Numbered from the stretch's first letter, positions 31,623 to 44,430 are shown. The stretch is DNA of 64,000 nucleotides from Buddleja alternifolia (GCA_019426215.1 WHWC01000146.1:1-64000); one strand, 5' to 3'. Notes: a model not told the origin generated them from the sequence alone. Numbers and translations are program-made.

Positions 31623-32625
31623 GGGGTATTGCAAGAGGACTTCTTTATCTACGCGAGGACTCTCGACTACATATTATTCACCATGATCTAAAAGCTAGTA
31701 ATATACTTCTAGACGGAGATATGAACCCGAAAATTGTAGATTTTGGGATGGCACGATTATTTGAGGTAGACGAAAGTGAAGGCATAACTAGTAGGAATGT
31801 TGGAACCTAGTAAGTCATTTTCCATTAGAATATACAACTTCATGAATGTGCACTTTATATATTATTTATACTTCGTGTCAAAAATACTAGGCCTTGCATC
31901 TCATGGCACGAAGTTCAATTAAGACTTTAAAGTGCATGTTCTCTAGGATGTTTGTTAAGTGATGATGCACATATCATTTCTTCTTATTAAAAATGACATA
32001 TACATAACCTGGCTATTTCAGTGGATATATGGCACCAGAATATGCAATGCACAGACAATTCTCTGTTAAATCAGATGTGTTCAGCTCTGGTGTGCTAGCC
32101 TTGGCAATTATTAGTGGGCAGAAAAATAACAATTTTCCTAATGGGGAGAACGTAGATGACCTGTTGAGTTTCGTAAGTGTACAATTGAAGTTTTAATTCT
32201 ACTTATAATTAGTAATGATGTTAAGTATTTCTAAAAGTATTGAACTCTGTCAGGCTTGGAGAAATTGGCGCTAGTGAAGAACAACAAACATGATAGATCC
32301 GGTGTTGAGGGCTAGTTCTAGTTTTCTACAAGACATGTTGAGATGCATTCATATTGGTTTATTGTGCGTTCAAGAAAATGTTGGTGATAGACAAACAATG
32401 GCTTCAGTTGTTCTCATGCTTAATAGCTTCTTTATAACTTTGCAAGTGCCTTCACAACCTGCATTTTTTGTGTCCAATAGCTTCGATGAACACACCTCAA
32501 TCCTCCACAACCAGAATTCAAGAGAATTGGAGTTCAAAGATTTGGAGTTCAAAGAATCATCCGAGACTAAATCTACTCCTTCATCCAGAAATCATGCCTC
32601 AATCAATGAGTTATATCCGCGTTAA
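31623..32625 (+). pseudogene. CRK-type receptor-like kinase pseudogene 1 (3' half)
   Basis: Three exon-like blocks with intact splice signals: 31623-31809 (GIARGLLYL..., catalytic loop as HHDLKASN instead of HRDLKxxN, DFG present; donor TA/GTAAGT), 32022-32172 (GYMAPEY, then '[11 protein letters not shown]'; donor GTAAGT) and 32254-32625 (AWRNW, 'CIHIGLLCVQENVGDRQTMASV', ending ELYPR). The 'SQPAFF' and 'ELYPR' ending is typical of DUF26 cysteine-rich receptor-like kinases. There is no ectodomain, transmembrane exon or N-lobe in this copy. Two stops (TAG TGA) follow AWRNWR near 32272. In a working gene the protein would be a plasma-membrane Ser/Thr kinase. Confidence 0.85.
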
Positions 32626-33934
32626 GCTCCAGAAGTATGCATCTTCATCATTACAAGACATGTAATGTAGCTAGTTTATTGAATTTCTTCTTATTCTTCT
32701 TCTTCTTTTTACCCCCTTATAGTTTGAAGGCTATTAGTTTTTTCTTAAAGATAATATAACACAATGAATTGGAGAAACAAATGAATCAACATATTTGGAT
32801 GAACATACCTCCAATATTCTTGATACGTGAACCTCTTGATCGACACTACAACAAAAATTAATATAAATGAGAAAAGGTAGTATAAGAATGCCAAAAATGG
32901 TCACTCAATACATATAATAAATGACAAAATATTTTGTTTGTAACAATAACTTTTAAAGATAGAATTCTTTTGTAGTTTTCACAAAAATATACCAACATGT
33001 ACCCCCCCTCTTTAGCCTATAACGATGAATGGGAACCATTTCAATATGATTAGTGTAGTATTATTATAGTTTTTTTCTTGATGTAAATACTACTATATTT
33101 AGAAAGTTTTTTCCTTAAGGTAAATGCACAAGAGAATTTAATTTCTTATGTAATATTTATACACTTTAAGATGAGTTTTCATAATAAATTTGGAGTTTTT
33201 TAATTCAAAGTTTTGACATTGTCTCTTTAAACCAGTGTTTTTAAAACCGACTCGGACCAGCCGGACCATCGACCGGAGCACATAGCGGTCCAGTCAATGC
33301 ATGAAACCATTGGATACTCAAAATCGCCTTATTTTTTTAAAACTGCCTTGACCCGGTGGTTTAATCGGAGAACCGCGAGGCCCGTTCACCGGTTGGACAG
33401 ACAGACCGGTTCATAAAACATAAAAATGGCCAGACCTTTTCCTCCCCCATTTTTTCAGATTCAATTTACCTACAAGGGTGAAATCGTAATATGGAGAAGT
33501 GAAATTGAAATCATCTTTTGCTGGCAGGAGTTAAGGTTATTTAACAAAAGTAGGGGCTGTCTGGTAATTAGAATAAAAATAAGGGGCCGTTTGTGTAATT
33601 ATCCCAACAAATTATGGGGGAAAGCCCCCATTGACTTTAAGCTTAGAATCTAAGGTCTGGATTTCTACGCGACAAGAACCTAGACTTTGAAGATCAAACA
33701 AAATTTTGAAGATCCCATTAATGTTTACTGCGCCTGTCAAGCTATTAGGTGGTAATTGTATGCATTATCAGTTCTACACAGGTTAGGCACACTTTTTGGG
33801 TGAATCACTGGCAAATGAACTATTATAACCTTTTAATATAAAATCTCAATTTTTAATTCAACTATGTATCTTGTTAACGAGTTTATGGTAATTTGCCAAC
33901 CTTCTTTAAAGAAGGTATGATATTATAGATTATA
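32626..33934. other. spacer after CRK pseudogene 1
   Basis: The part to about 32960 is the 3' flank, also seen after CRK pseudogene 2 (46931-47245). At 33238-33425 lies a GC-richer block with many CCGG/ACCGG motifs, of unknown origin, possibly a decayed DNA transposon. The open frame at 33426 (75 codons) shows no domain. The rest is AT-rich with no gene seen. Confidence 0.6.
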
Positions 33935-36380
33935 GGGTAAAATACACTTTGTTCCTCTGAATTATACCTGTTTTACTAAATAATTCTCTAAATTATACAA
34001 AATATATATAACTCCTCCATTTACATCAAATTATCTTTATTGCCTTTGACCTGTTTTTTTTTATTGTCCACCATTTTTTTCTTTTTAACAGAACTTCTTT
34101 TCTTACATAAACTAATTAAAGTTTTTGAAATACATCACAATTAATTAATTTAATAATTTGCAATATTTTCTGCAATAATGTTAAATTAATTTGATGACAA
34201 CATATTATATTAATATGATAAACTTTTATTAATGTATTGTTATAAAATAACATTAATCACAATAGATTTTTAATATATTTTATGTATATTTTCTTTCTAC
34301 ATATATATTTGTTTCTAATACCCTAATTTACTAAAATGTTTATCTGGAACTTAATGCAAACAATTAATACTCTAGTAATATATATATATATATATATATA
34401 ACTTTATGTATATATGACCCCTATTTAGAATACATGCACATAGAGGCATATATATATTTATCAAAGTTTTACATGAAACGTATTAAAAATCCCTTTGAAT
34501 TATTTTTAATATTTTGACAAGGCATTAGTTGAAATTTTTTTGAACATTAATATAATGTATTGTCTCCAAATTAATGTTTGGGCTGATAGAAATGTCACTA
34601 ATTATTATTCTATTTGAATTGATTTTGATGTATTGGCTAAAATGTAACTAATATATGTAAGAAAATAAAATTTGTGAAAAGGAAAATAGTGGAGAAAATG
34701 AAAAATAAGAGGAAAATGCTTAAGGGTAATTAACAGAATTTCATGCAACTGAAGGGAGTAAATGTATTTTGTGTAATTCAAGAAGGTATTTAGTACAAGT
34801 GTTAGGTTTTAGGCCTCAAATGCCGTTAGAGGATTAGAGAAACAAAGGACATTGTCATAGTGTAATTGTTATTATTCTTTAGTAAGAGGCATTTTAGTTG
34901 TTTACTATATTATTGGCATTTATATATTGTAATCATATATAAGTCCATGAATATAAGAGTTAGCCCTCCAAGGTACTAGAGGAGTTCAATACTTGTGTAC
35001 TAAAATAGTCTGCAAATCGAGGATTCCCAATTGGGCTTTGGAAATCATCAAGACTTGTATGATATGAGTTTTGATGAGAAAAGTGCCCGTCAATCACTAA
35101 GAAGTAGTGAAGAACTCATATCATAGGTGCACTGATGAAGGTAGTGACACTCAGACATGACTCGCATCGATTTTGTCACATAGGTTTTCACTCTTTGATA
35201 GTCAATGACAGAATTGATTAAATTATAATAGGTGTGGTGTGTATGAACTTTAGACCTAAGGAATCGAGTTGAAGATATATTTTTGACATTAGGTTTGTCA
35301 TTAGAGTAGTTAGACCCAAATCACCCTTTGGTGGGGTCGACCTCGAACTGCATTCTCTAATCAGGAGTTATTATAAATATAGCATAGAGTCGATTTTATG
35401 AGTTTGACCTAACCATGACTCTTACTTGACCGGGATAAGGAAACGAAGAGTTTAAATTCACACGGTATTTATAATAGGAAAGATTAACAATGATCTAATC
35501 ATTTCATCTTATTTGGGATATGATGTGGGCTACTTGACTGGCTAGGTGTTACCCACATTCAATTGAATTCTCCCATTGCCAAATATAGATGAACCTAAAG
35601 AGTCACACTTAAAAAGAAAAAATCGAACGAAATTATGGTGTATTTCTTGTAGCAATATTTTAAATATTGGATACTTAAAATTAATTAAATGTAATTAAAT
35701 ATTTGGAGAAAGAATTTAATTCAGCTATGCTTTAATTAATATATTATTTCTTGGAGAAATAAAATTAATCAAATGTCCTATCTATTATTTAATTAGATTA
35801 ATTAATTGAATTGAATTAATTAAATAAATAAAGGATTGGAATGAGCTCAAATTGGTGCACCAAGAGGTGCACCTTGACCGTGTATGGGCGGCTTCTAGGC
35901 GTCCAACATGGGCTAAATTAAGCCCAAGGTTGTAACTTAAGTGATATAAATATATCACTTAATTAAATCTAGGTCATAACACAAGTTACAACACACTTGA
36001 GCTAAAAGAAAGAAACTCCCACACTATCCAACTCTCTCTAGCCGTTGGCCTCACCAAGCCAAGAAAAGGAGATTTTTTCATTCGAGTTTTCCGGCGAGAG
36101 AATTTAAAGGCAGCACTTTTGGACAGCTCGGATTATCAATCAGTCAGCCGGATCAGTTCGCGAAAGACTTGAAGAATTCAGAAGTTGTGATTCTCTAACC
36201 ACTTCACTGCAACTGATAAAGTATCGATATCTCTATCATATATACGCATGATAAAATCTCAGGGTTGATCTTGAATTGGGAAACTTTGAAAAAATTTATT
36301 ACACCATTTCCACTACGTTTTTTCTTTATTTTTCCCAACAACAAGAAGCAAAGTTTAGGAGGACTAAGTGTATTTTACCC
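33935..36380. mobile_element. foldback (Mutator-like MITE) element carrying a solo LTR
   Basis: Left end GGGTAAAATACAC and right end GTGTATTTTACCC are the tips of long, imperfect inverted repeats. The left repeat is about 33935-34045; the right is 34727-34799 plus 36346-36380, split by the solo LTR. Flanks TAGATTATA (33926-33934) and TATATTATA (36381-36389) look like a 9-bp target duplication with one change, as Mutator-like elements make. Without the solo LTR and its duplicated 5 bp it is about 900 bp. No transposase is present. The tips resemble those of the small MITE at 45907. Confidence 0.7.
34800..36340. mobile_element. solo LTR
   Basis: 1541 bp, TGTTAGG...CCCAACA, flanked by the perfect 5-bp duplication ACAAG (34795-34799 and 36341-36345). 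No primer site, polypurine tract or coding DNA is next to it, so it is a solo LTR left by recombination between two LTRs. Its sequence differs from the Sirevirus and composite-element LTRs here. A possible TATA region (GATATAAATATATC) lies near 35942. Orientation is not certain. Confidence 0.9.
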
Positions 36381-36843
36381 TATATTATATATTATAATAA
36401 ACACATTAATACCGATAGTACCTGTAATGTATTAGAACTGAAAATCAAAGTTGCCAATGTTTACTTCATGTATAGTTTCTGTTTTACTTTGTTTTTTTGG
36501 GGGGGGGGGGGGATTCGGGGAGTTAAAACAAACGTGTACATGGGAGCAAAGAAAATGTAACAAAGTGTTAGTCTATTGTTGGATGCAAATATATAAATGT
36601 CTAGATCTTTCATCTTATGTTCCATAGTATAAGTACATACATACTAAGTATATATACTTATCTAGAATTAATACTATTTCAAGTATGTTGTTCATGAGTA
36701 TCGTAGTAGCAACATGTGACGAGGAGTTCAATGGTTGTGACTTGTGTGGATTCACACAAAGAAAATCAGAGTTTTAATTTGTAGTTTTCACAAGAACATT
36801 CAAAATTAGGCATTGACAAAATTTCATTGAGTCGATTTTGCAG

Positions 36844-37472
36844 GAAATGACAGTGATAATACAACCCGAACTGTCATAATCATTGTTGTTGTAATTATTG
36901 TCTCTATAACAATAGTTGCTTGTGTTGGCATCTTCATGGGAAAGAGAACAAAGCACAAGGCAAAGGAAAATATTGAACGTACGTTCTCCATCTTCGTACG
37001 ATGTATAGTTTAACTACAACAAGAATTCAACTGTATGTTTATTCTTCTTACTTAGTTGATGAAGAGATGAGCATAGAAGAATCTCTACAATATGATTTTG
37101 GCAAAATTAGAGCTACAACTAATGATTTCTCTAACTCGTCCAAGCTGGGGCAAGGTGGATTTGGCACTATTTATAAAGTAAATGGAAATGAGTTTGCGAT
37201 GCAACACACATCTAATATATAGGGATCTTGTTTAGTTATTTATCTTTTGCATATATCTCAGGGAAAACTACAGAACGGCCAAGAAATGGCAGTAAAGCGA
37301 TTGTCCAAAGGCTCATCGCAAGGTGACCTAGAATTCAAGAATGAGGTCATATTAGTGGTTAGACTTCAACACAAAAATTTGGTTTGGCTATTGGGTTTCG
37401 CTCTTGAAGGAACAAAAAGGCTTCTTGTATACGAGTTTGTTGAGAATGCTAGTCTAGACCACTTCATATTTG
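36844..37472 (+). pseudogene. CRK-type receptor-like kinase pseudogene 2, truncated copy (exons TM to N-lobe)
   Basis: Exon 36844-36978: a transmembrane segment (IIIVVVIIVSITIVACVGIF) followed by the basic stop-transfer GKRTKHK. Exon 37056-37177: juxtamembrane and P-loop GQGGFG. Exon 37262-37472: [10 protein letters not shown] with the VAIK-type Lys, and '[17 protein letters not shown]'. All acceptor and donor sites (CAG/GT) and phases fit. No DUF26 ectodomain precedes it. The gene is cut in the next intron at 37494 by the duplication junction, which puts Sirevirus LTR DNA there. Confidence 0.85.
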
Positions 37473-37494
37473 GTAATATATTCTCTAACTTTCA

Positions 37495-38970
37495 AGATGA
37501 AGACTGTTTTTAGGAAGTTAACTTAGACTTCAAGATCTGAATACTTTGACCAAGTAGGTTAAGCGCTCAGTTCTTTAATCAGTGTTAGCACATCGGAATG
37601 ATTTTTGGAGTCTTCTCTTTGAAGGCTTTAGTGTCACAAGAGGTTTCTTAGTTGCTTAGCTTTTGATTGTGTTTTACTTAATCAATTTATGCAATGATAT
37701 GATAGATAAAAGAACTGACTAAAAAGTAAATGACACAATATTTGTAAGGTTCGTTGGGTGGTGTAATGCCAACTACGTCCTTCTTCTCCTCGAACACTTG
37801 GTGATCCACTAAAATGATTCTCAAAGAATCACACAGAATCTTCTACAAATTAGGGAGTGATGGATGTCGATGACTTGAGCTCCTTGATCACACAAATTTC
37901 TGCTCCAAATCACTTCAATCCCGTTGCTTCTTTCACCCAGAAATATGGCAAGTATCCAACTTCGACTTCACACAGATCGCGAGGCTTGGATAGGGTTTTT
38001 CCAAAAGGGTTTGTTTGATTTTGATGAAGTTCAAACAACTGGAATATCTCAGTAGTAGAGTAGTTTCTTCAAAAAGAATGTTTGAGATATTGGGTTGACT
38101 GCCTCAAGATTTGATGAAAAGCAAAGATAATATTTTCTTGGGTATTCTGGTTTTTCTGAGAGTTTAAGGAATGAGACTTCAATGCAACAGCTTGTTCTAT
38201 GTTTGGCTTGGTGTTGAAGTTCTATTTATAGGCATTCTTGGAAAAAGTGTCCGTTTGACACATGCAAGGGCGCGTGTCTCTCACTTTCGCGAGTGAACAA
38301 CTTTTGTCCTTTTTCCTGAAAATCTGCTGCACAAAAGTTGGTGCCGCAGTCGTTGAATTGTTGACAGTCCAATAGGGTGGCTTCTCCGTACATCTGAAAG
38401 TGCTTATCACATTTAATGCTCTTATCAACATTTAATGCATTTGAATTAAATGCCCGTTGGCATTTAATGCACTGAGAATATTTGCATTAAACTCCCTACG
38501 ATTTGACGCTTCAGGAGAATGTTTGGCATTTGACAGACGCTTCATTCATGAACTGAAAGTTCCATTTAATCTGGAGGATTATTTAATGTTTAGACGCTTG
38601 GAAAAGTCTTCAGACTTTATTTAGAAGTGTAGACGCTTGAGACTTCAGTCTTCGTTACTTGACACCTCACTCAGAACATGTCAGGCGCTTTAGAGTGAAC
38701 TTCTTCAAACTTCATTCACTATTGATTTCTTGGACGCTTGGAGTCTTCAGATTTTGCAGTCTTGATAAGCTCACTCAGAAAGTATCAAACGCTTATTCTA
38801 ACCGACTTCTTGATCTAAAAGTGTCAAAAGTAAAAGACAAATAAAGCCTATACATTTCTAATGTTCAAATGCTTATACAAGTATCTATGAAATTTAAGCA
38901 TACATAAATTTGGGTTCTAACAAGATTCCTAATTGTCATCATCAAAACATCTAACATGAAATTCCTAACA
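37495..38970 (-). repeat. partial Sirevirus B LTR copied by the duplication
   Basis: Lacks the first 168 bp (plus-strand order) of the LTR at 29266-30910 and has no element attached. TATA box at 38222-38231. It ends CTAACA followed by ATTTC, as in the first unit, so it is not an independent insertion. Confidence 0.93.
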
Positions 38971-39675
38971 ATTTCTAATACCCTCATTTTACTAAAATGT
39001 TTATCGGGAACTTAATGCAAACAATTAATAATCTAGTAATATATATATATATATATATATATAACTTTATGTATATATGACCTGTATTTAGAATACATGC
39101 ACACAGAGGCATATATACATATTATCAAAATTTTACATGAAACAAATTAAAAATCCATTTGAATTATTTTTAATATTTTGACTATGCATTAGTTGAAATT
39201 TTTTCGAACATTAATATAATGTATTGTCACCAAATTAAGTTAACGTTTGGGCTGAAAGAAATGTCACTAATTATTATTCTATTTTAATTGATCATGATGT
39301 ATTGACTAAAATGTAACTAATATATGTAAAAAAATAAAATTTGTGAAAAGAAAAATGGTGGAGAGAATGAAAAATAAAAGGAATTGCTTCAGGAGGACTT
39401 AGTGTATTTTACCGTATAGTATGTATTATAATAAACGCATTAATAGTGATAGTACCTGTAATGTATTACAACTGAAAATCAAAGTTGCCAATGTTTACTT
39501 CCTGTATAATTTGTGTTTTACTTTTTTTTTGTCCGGGGGGGGGGGGGGGGGGGGGAGGGGGAGGGATTAGGGGAGTTAAAAACAAACGTGTACTATACAT
39601 AGGGGCAAAGAAAATGTAACAGCGTGTTGGTCTATTGTTGGATGCAAATATATACATTGGCGTTACAAAACATAG

Positions 39676-40678
39676 GGGGTATTGCAAGAGGACTTCTTTA
39701 TCTACGCGAGGACTCTCGACTACATATTATTCACCATGATCTAAAAGCTAGTAATATACTTCTAGACGGAGATATGAACCCGAAAATTGTAGATTTTGGG
39801 ATGGCACGATTATTTGAGGTAGACGAAAGTGAAGGCATAACTAGTAGGAATGTTGGAACCTAGTAAGTCATTTTCCATTAGAATATACAACTTCATGAAT
39901 GTGCACTTTATATATTATTTATACTTCGTGTCAAAAATACTAGGCCTTGCATCTCATGGCACGAAGTTCAATTAAGACTTTAAAGTGCATGTTCTCTAGG
40001 ATGTTTGTTAAGTGATGATGCACATATCATTTCTTCTTATTAAAAATGACATATACATAACCTGGCTATTTCAGTGGATATATGGCACCAGAATATGCAA
40101 TGCACAGACAATTCTCTGTTAAATCAGATGTGTTCAGCTCTGGTGTGCTAGCCTTGGCAATTATTAGTGGGCAGAAAAATAACAATTTTCCTAATGGGGA
40201 GAACGTAGATGACCTGTTGAGTTTCGTAAGTGTACAATTGAAGTTTTAATTCTACTTATAATTAGTAATGATGTTAAGTATTTCTAAAAGTATTGAACTC
40301 TGTCAGGCTTGGAGAAATTGGCGCTAGTGAAGAACAACAAACATGATAGATCCGGTGTTGAGGGCTAGTTCTAGTTTTCTACAAGACATGTTGAGATGCA
40401 TTCATATTGGTTTATTGTGCGTTCAAGAAAATGTTGGTGATAGACAAACAATGGCTTCAGTTGTTCTCATGCTTAATAGCTTCTTTATAACTTTGCAAGT
40501 GCCTTCACAACCTGCATTTTTTGTGTCCAATAGCTTCGATGAACACACCTCAATCCTCCACAACCAGAATTCAAGAGAATTGGAGTTCAAAGATTTGGAG
40601 TTCAAAGAATCATCCGAGACTAAATCTACTCCTTCATCCAGAAATCATGCCTCAATCAATGAGTTATATCCGCGTTAA
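39676..40678 (+). pseudogene. CRK pseudogene 1, second copy
   Basis: Copy of 31623-32625 with exon blocks 39676-39862, 40075-40225 and 40307-40678. HHDLKASN and DFG are present, and the same TAG TGA stops follow AWRNWR. Unlike the first copy it lies downstream of transmembrane and N-lobe exons (36844-37472). A chimeric transcript across the LTR fragment is therefore conceivable and the phases would fit, but it would end at the shared stops. Confidence 0.85.
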
Positions 40679-41986
40679 GCTCCAGAAGTATGCATCTTCA
40701 TCATTACAAGACATGTAATGTAGCTAGTTTATTGAATTTCTTCTTATTCTTCTTCTTCTTTTTACCCCCTTATAGTTTGAAGGCTATTAGTTTTTTCTTA
40801 AAGATAATATAACACAATGAATTGGAGAAACAAATGAATCAACATATTTGGATGAACATACCTCCAATATTCTTGATACGTGAACCTCTTGATCGACACT
40901 ACAACAAAAATTAATATAAATGAGAAAAGGTAGTATAAGAATGCCAAAAATGGTCACTCAATACATATAATAAATGACAAAATATTTTGTTTGTAACAAT
41001 AACTTTTAAAGATAGAATTCTTTTGTAGTTTTCACAAAATATACCAACATGTACCCCCCCTCTTTAGCCTATAACGATGAATGGGAACCATTTCAATATG
41101 ATTAGTGTAGTATTATTATAGTTTTTTTCTTGATGTAAATACTACTATATTTAGAAAGTTTTTTCCTTAAGGTAAATGCACAAGAGAATTTAATTTCTTA
41201 TGTAATATTTATACACTTTAAGATGAGTTTTCATAATAAATTTGGAGTTTTTTAATTCAAAGTTTTGACATTGTCTCTTTAAACCAGTGTTTTTAAAACC
41301 GACTCGGACCAGCCGGACCATCGACCGGAGCACATAGCGGTCCAGTCAATGCATGAAACCATTGGATACTCAAAATCGCCTTATTTTTTTAAAACTGCCT
41401 TGACCCGGTGGTTTAATCGGAGAACCGCGAGGCCCGTTCACCGGTTGGACAGACAGACCGGTTCATAAAACATAAAAATGGCCAGACCTTTTCCTCCCCC
41501 ATTTTTTCAGATTCAATTTACCTACAAGGGTGAAATCGTAATATGGAGAAGTGAAATTGAAATCATCTTTTGCTGGCAGGAGTTAAGGTTATTTAACAAA
41601 AGTAGGGGCTGTCTGGTAATTAGAATAAAAATAAGGGGCCGTTTGTGTAATTATCCCAACAAATTATGGGGGAAAGCCCCCATTGACTTTAAGCTTAGAA
41701 TCTAAGGTCTGGATTTCTACGCGACAAGAACCTAGACTTTGAAGATCAAACAAAATTTTGAAGATCCCATTAATGTTTACTGCGCCTGTCAAGCTATTAG
41801 GTGGTAATTGTATGCATTATCAGTTCTACACAGGTTAGGCACACTTTTTGGGTGAATCACTGGCAAATGAACTATTATAACCTTTTAATATAAAATCTCA
41901 ATTTTTAATTCAACTATGTATCTTGTTAACGAGTTTATGGTAATTTGCCAACCTTCTTTAAAGAAGGTATGATATTATAGATTATA
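40679..41986. other. spacer after CRK pseudogene 1, second copy
   Basis: Copy of 32626-33934; same GC-rich CCGG block at about 41290-41478. No gene seen. Confidence 0.6.
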
Positions 41987-44430
41987 GGGTAAAATACACT
42001 TTGTTCCTCTGAATTATACCTGTTTTACTAAATAATTCTCTAAATTATACAAAATATATATAACTCCTCCATTTACATCAAATTATCTTTATTGCCTTTG
42101 ACCTGTTTTTTTTTATTGTCCACCATTTTTTTCTTTTTAACAGAACTTCTTTTCTTACATAAACTAATTAAAGTTTTTGAAATACATCACAATTAATTAA
42201 TTTAATAATTTGCAATATTTTCTGCAATAATGTTAAATTAATTTGATGACAACATATTATATTAATATGATAAACTTTTATTAATGTATTGTTATAAAAT
42301 AACATTAATCACAATAGATTTTTAATATATTTTATGTATATTTTCTTTCTACATATATATTTGTTTCTAATACCCTAATTTACTAAAATGTTTATCTGGA
42401 ACTTAATGCAAACAATTAATACTCTAGTAATATATATATATATATATATAACTTTATGTATATATGACCCCTATTTAGAATACATGCACATAGAGGCATA
42501 TATATATTTATCAAAGTTTTACATGAAACGTATTAAAAATCCCTTTGAATTATTTTTAATATTTTGACAAGGCATTAGTTGAAATTTTTTTGAACATTAA
42601 TATAATGTATTGTCTCCAAATTAATGTTTGGGCTGATAGAAATGTCACTAATTATTATTCTATTTGAATTGATTTTGATGTATTGGCTAAAATGTAACTA
42701 ATATATGTAAGAAAATAAAATTTGTGAAAAGGAAAATAGTGGAGAAAATGAAAAATAAGAGGAAAATGCTTAAGGGTAATTAACAGAATTTCATGCAACT
42801 GAAGGGAGTAAATGTATTTTGTGTAATTCAAGAAGGTATTTAGTACAAGTGTTAGGTTTTAGGCCTCAAATGCCGTTAGAGGATTAGAGAAACAAAGGAC
42901 ATTGTCATAGTGTAATTGTTATTATTCTTTAGTAAGAGGCATTTTAGTTGTTTACTATATTATTGGCATTTATATATTGTAATCATATATAAGTCCATGA
43001 ATATAAGAGTTAGCCCTCCAAGGTACTAGAGGAGTTCAATACTTGTGTACTAAAATAGTCTGCAAATCGAGGATTCCCAATTGGGCTTTGGAAATCATCA
43101 AGACTTGTATGATATGAGTTTTGATGAGAAAAGTGCCCGTCAATCACTAAGAAGTAGTGAAGAACTCATATCATAGGTGCACTGATGAAGGTAGTGACAC
43201 TCAGACATGACTCGCATCGATTTTGTCACATAGGTTTTCACTCTTTGATAGTCAATGACAGAATTGATTAAATTATAATAGGTGTGGTGTGTATGAACTT
43301 TAGACCTAAGGAATCGAGTTGAAGATATATTTTTGACATTAGGTTTGTCATTAGAGTAGTTAGACCCAAATCACCCTTTGGTGGGGTCGACCTCGAACTG
43401 CATTCTCTAATCAGGAGTTATTATAAATATAGCATAGAGTCGATTTTATGAGTTTGACCTAACCATGACTCTTACTTGACCGGGATAAGGAAACGAAGAG
43501 TTTAAATTCACACGGTATTTATAATAGGAAAGATTAACAATGATCTAATCATTTCATCTTATTTGGGATATGATGTGGGCTACTTGACTGGCTAGGTGTT
43601 ACCCACATTCAATTGAATTCTCCCATTGCCAAATATAGATGAACCTAAAGAGTCACACTTAAAAAGAAAAAATCGAACGAAATTATGGTGTATTTCTTGT
43701 AGCAATATTTTAAATATTGGATACTTAAAATTAATTAAATGTAATTAAATATTTGGAGAAAGAATTTAATTCAGCTATGCTTTAATTAATATATTATTTC
43801 TTGGAGAAATAAAATTAATCAAATGTCCTATCTATTATTTAATTAGATTAATTAATTGAATTGAATTAATTAAATAAATAAAGGATTGGAATGAGCTCAA
43901 ATTGGTGCACCAAGAGGTGCACCTTGACCGTGTATGGGCGGCTTCTAGGCGTCCAACATGGGCTAAATTAAGCCCAAGGTTGTAACTTAAGTGATATAAA
44001 TATATCACTTAATTAAATCTAGGTCATAACACAAGTTACAACACACTTGAGCTAAAAGAAAGAAACTCCCACACTATCCAACTCTCTCTAGCCGTTGGCC
44101 TCACCAAGCCAAGAAAAGGAGATTTTTTCATTCGAGTTTTCCGGCGAGAGAATTTAAAGGCAGCACTTTTGGACAGCTCGGATTATCAATCAGTCAGCCG
44201 GATCAGTTCGCGAAAGACTTGAAGAATTCAGAAGTTGTGATTCTCTAACCACTTCACTGCAACTGATAAAGTATCGATATCTCTATCATATATACGCATG
44301 ATAAAATCTCAGGGTTGATCTTGAATTGGGAAACTTTGAAAAAATTTATTACACCATTTCCACTACGTTTTTTCTTTATTTTTCCCAACAACAAGAAGCA
44401 AAGTTTAGGAGGACTAAGTGTATTTTACCC
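41987..44430. mobile_element. foldback element with solo LTR, second copy
   Basis: Copy of 33935-36380 carried by the tandem duplication, with the same tips, inverted repeats and flanking 9-bp repeats. It is not an independent insertion. Confidence 0.7.
42850..44390. mobile_element. solo LTR, second copy
   Basis: 1541 bp copy of 34800-36340 with the same ACAAG flanks (42845-42849 and 44391-44395). Confidence 0.9.

Larger units (their letters stand above)
29434..37494. repeat. first unit of an ~8.06-kb tandem duplication
   Basis: Runs from inside the B LTR (AGATGAAGACTG) through CRK pseudogene 1, spacer, foldback element with solo LTR and the first three exons of CRK pseudogene 2. It ends in the intron after TTCTCTAACTTTCAA. 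The second unit starts at once at 37495 with AGATGAAG. The units are almost identical, and the differences I found are lengths of G, A or T runs and of the AT microsatellite. Confidence 0.95.

Noticed and set aside
31410..31634. Minus-strand frame with a poly-Pro run
   Set aside because: The proline run is the antisense of the poly-G tract.
37495..38970. An independent solo Sirevirus LTR
   Set aside because: It starts mid-LTR, lacks its own target duplication and is identical to part of the B 5' LTR, so it was copied by the tandem duplication.
41478..41705. 75-codon frame after CRK pseudogene 1 (also at 33426)
   Set aside because: No domain; it is identical in the two units only because the DNA was duplicated.
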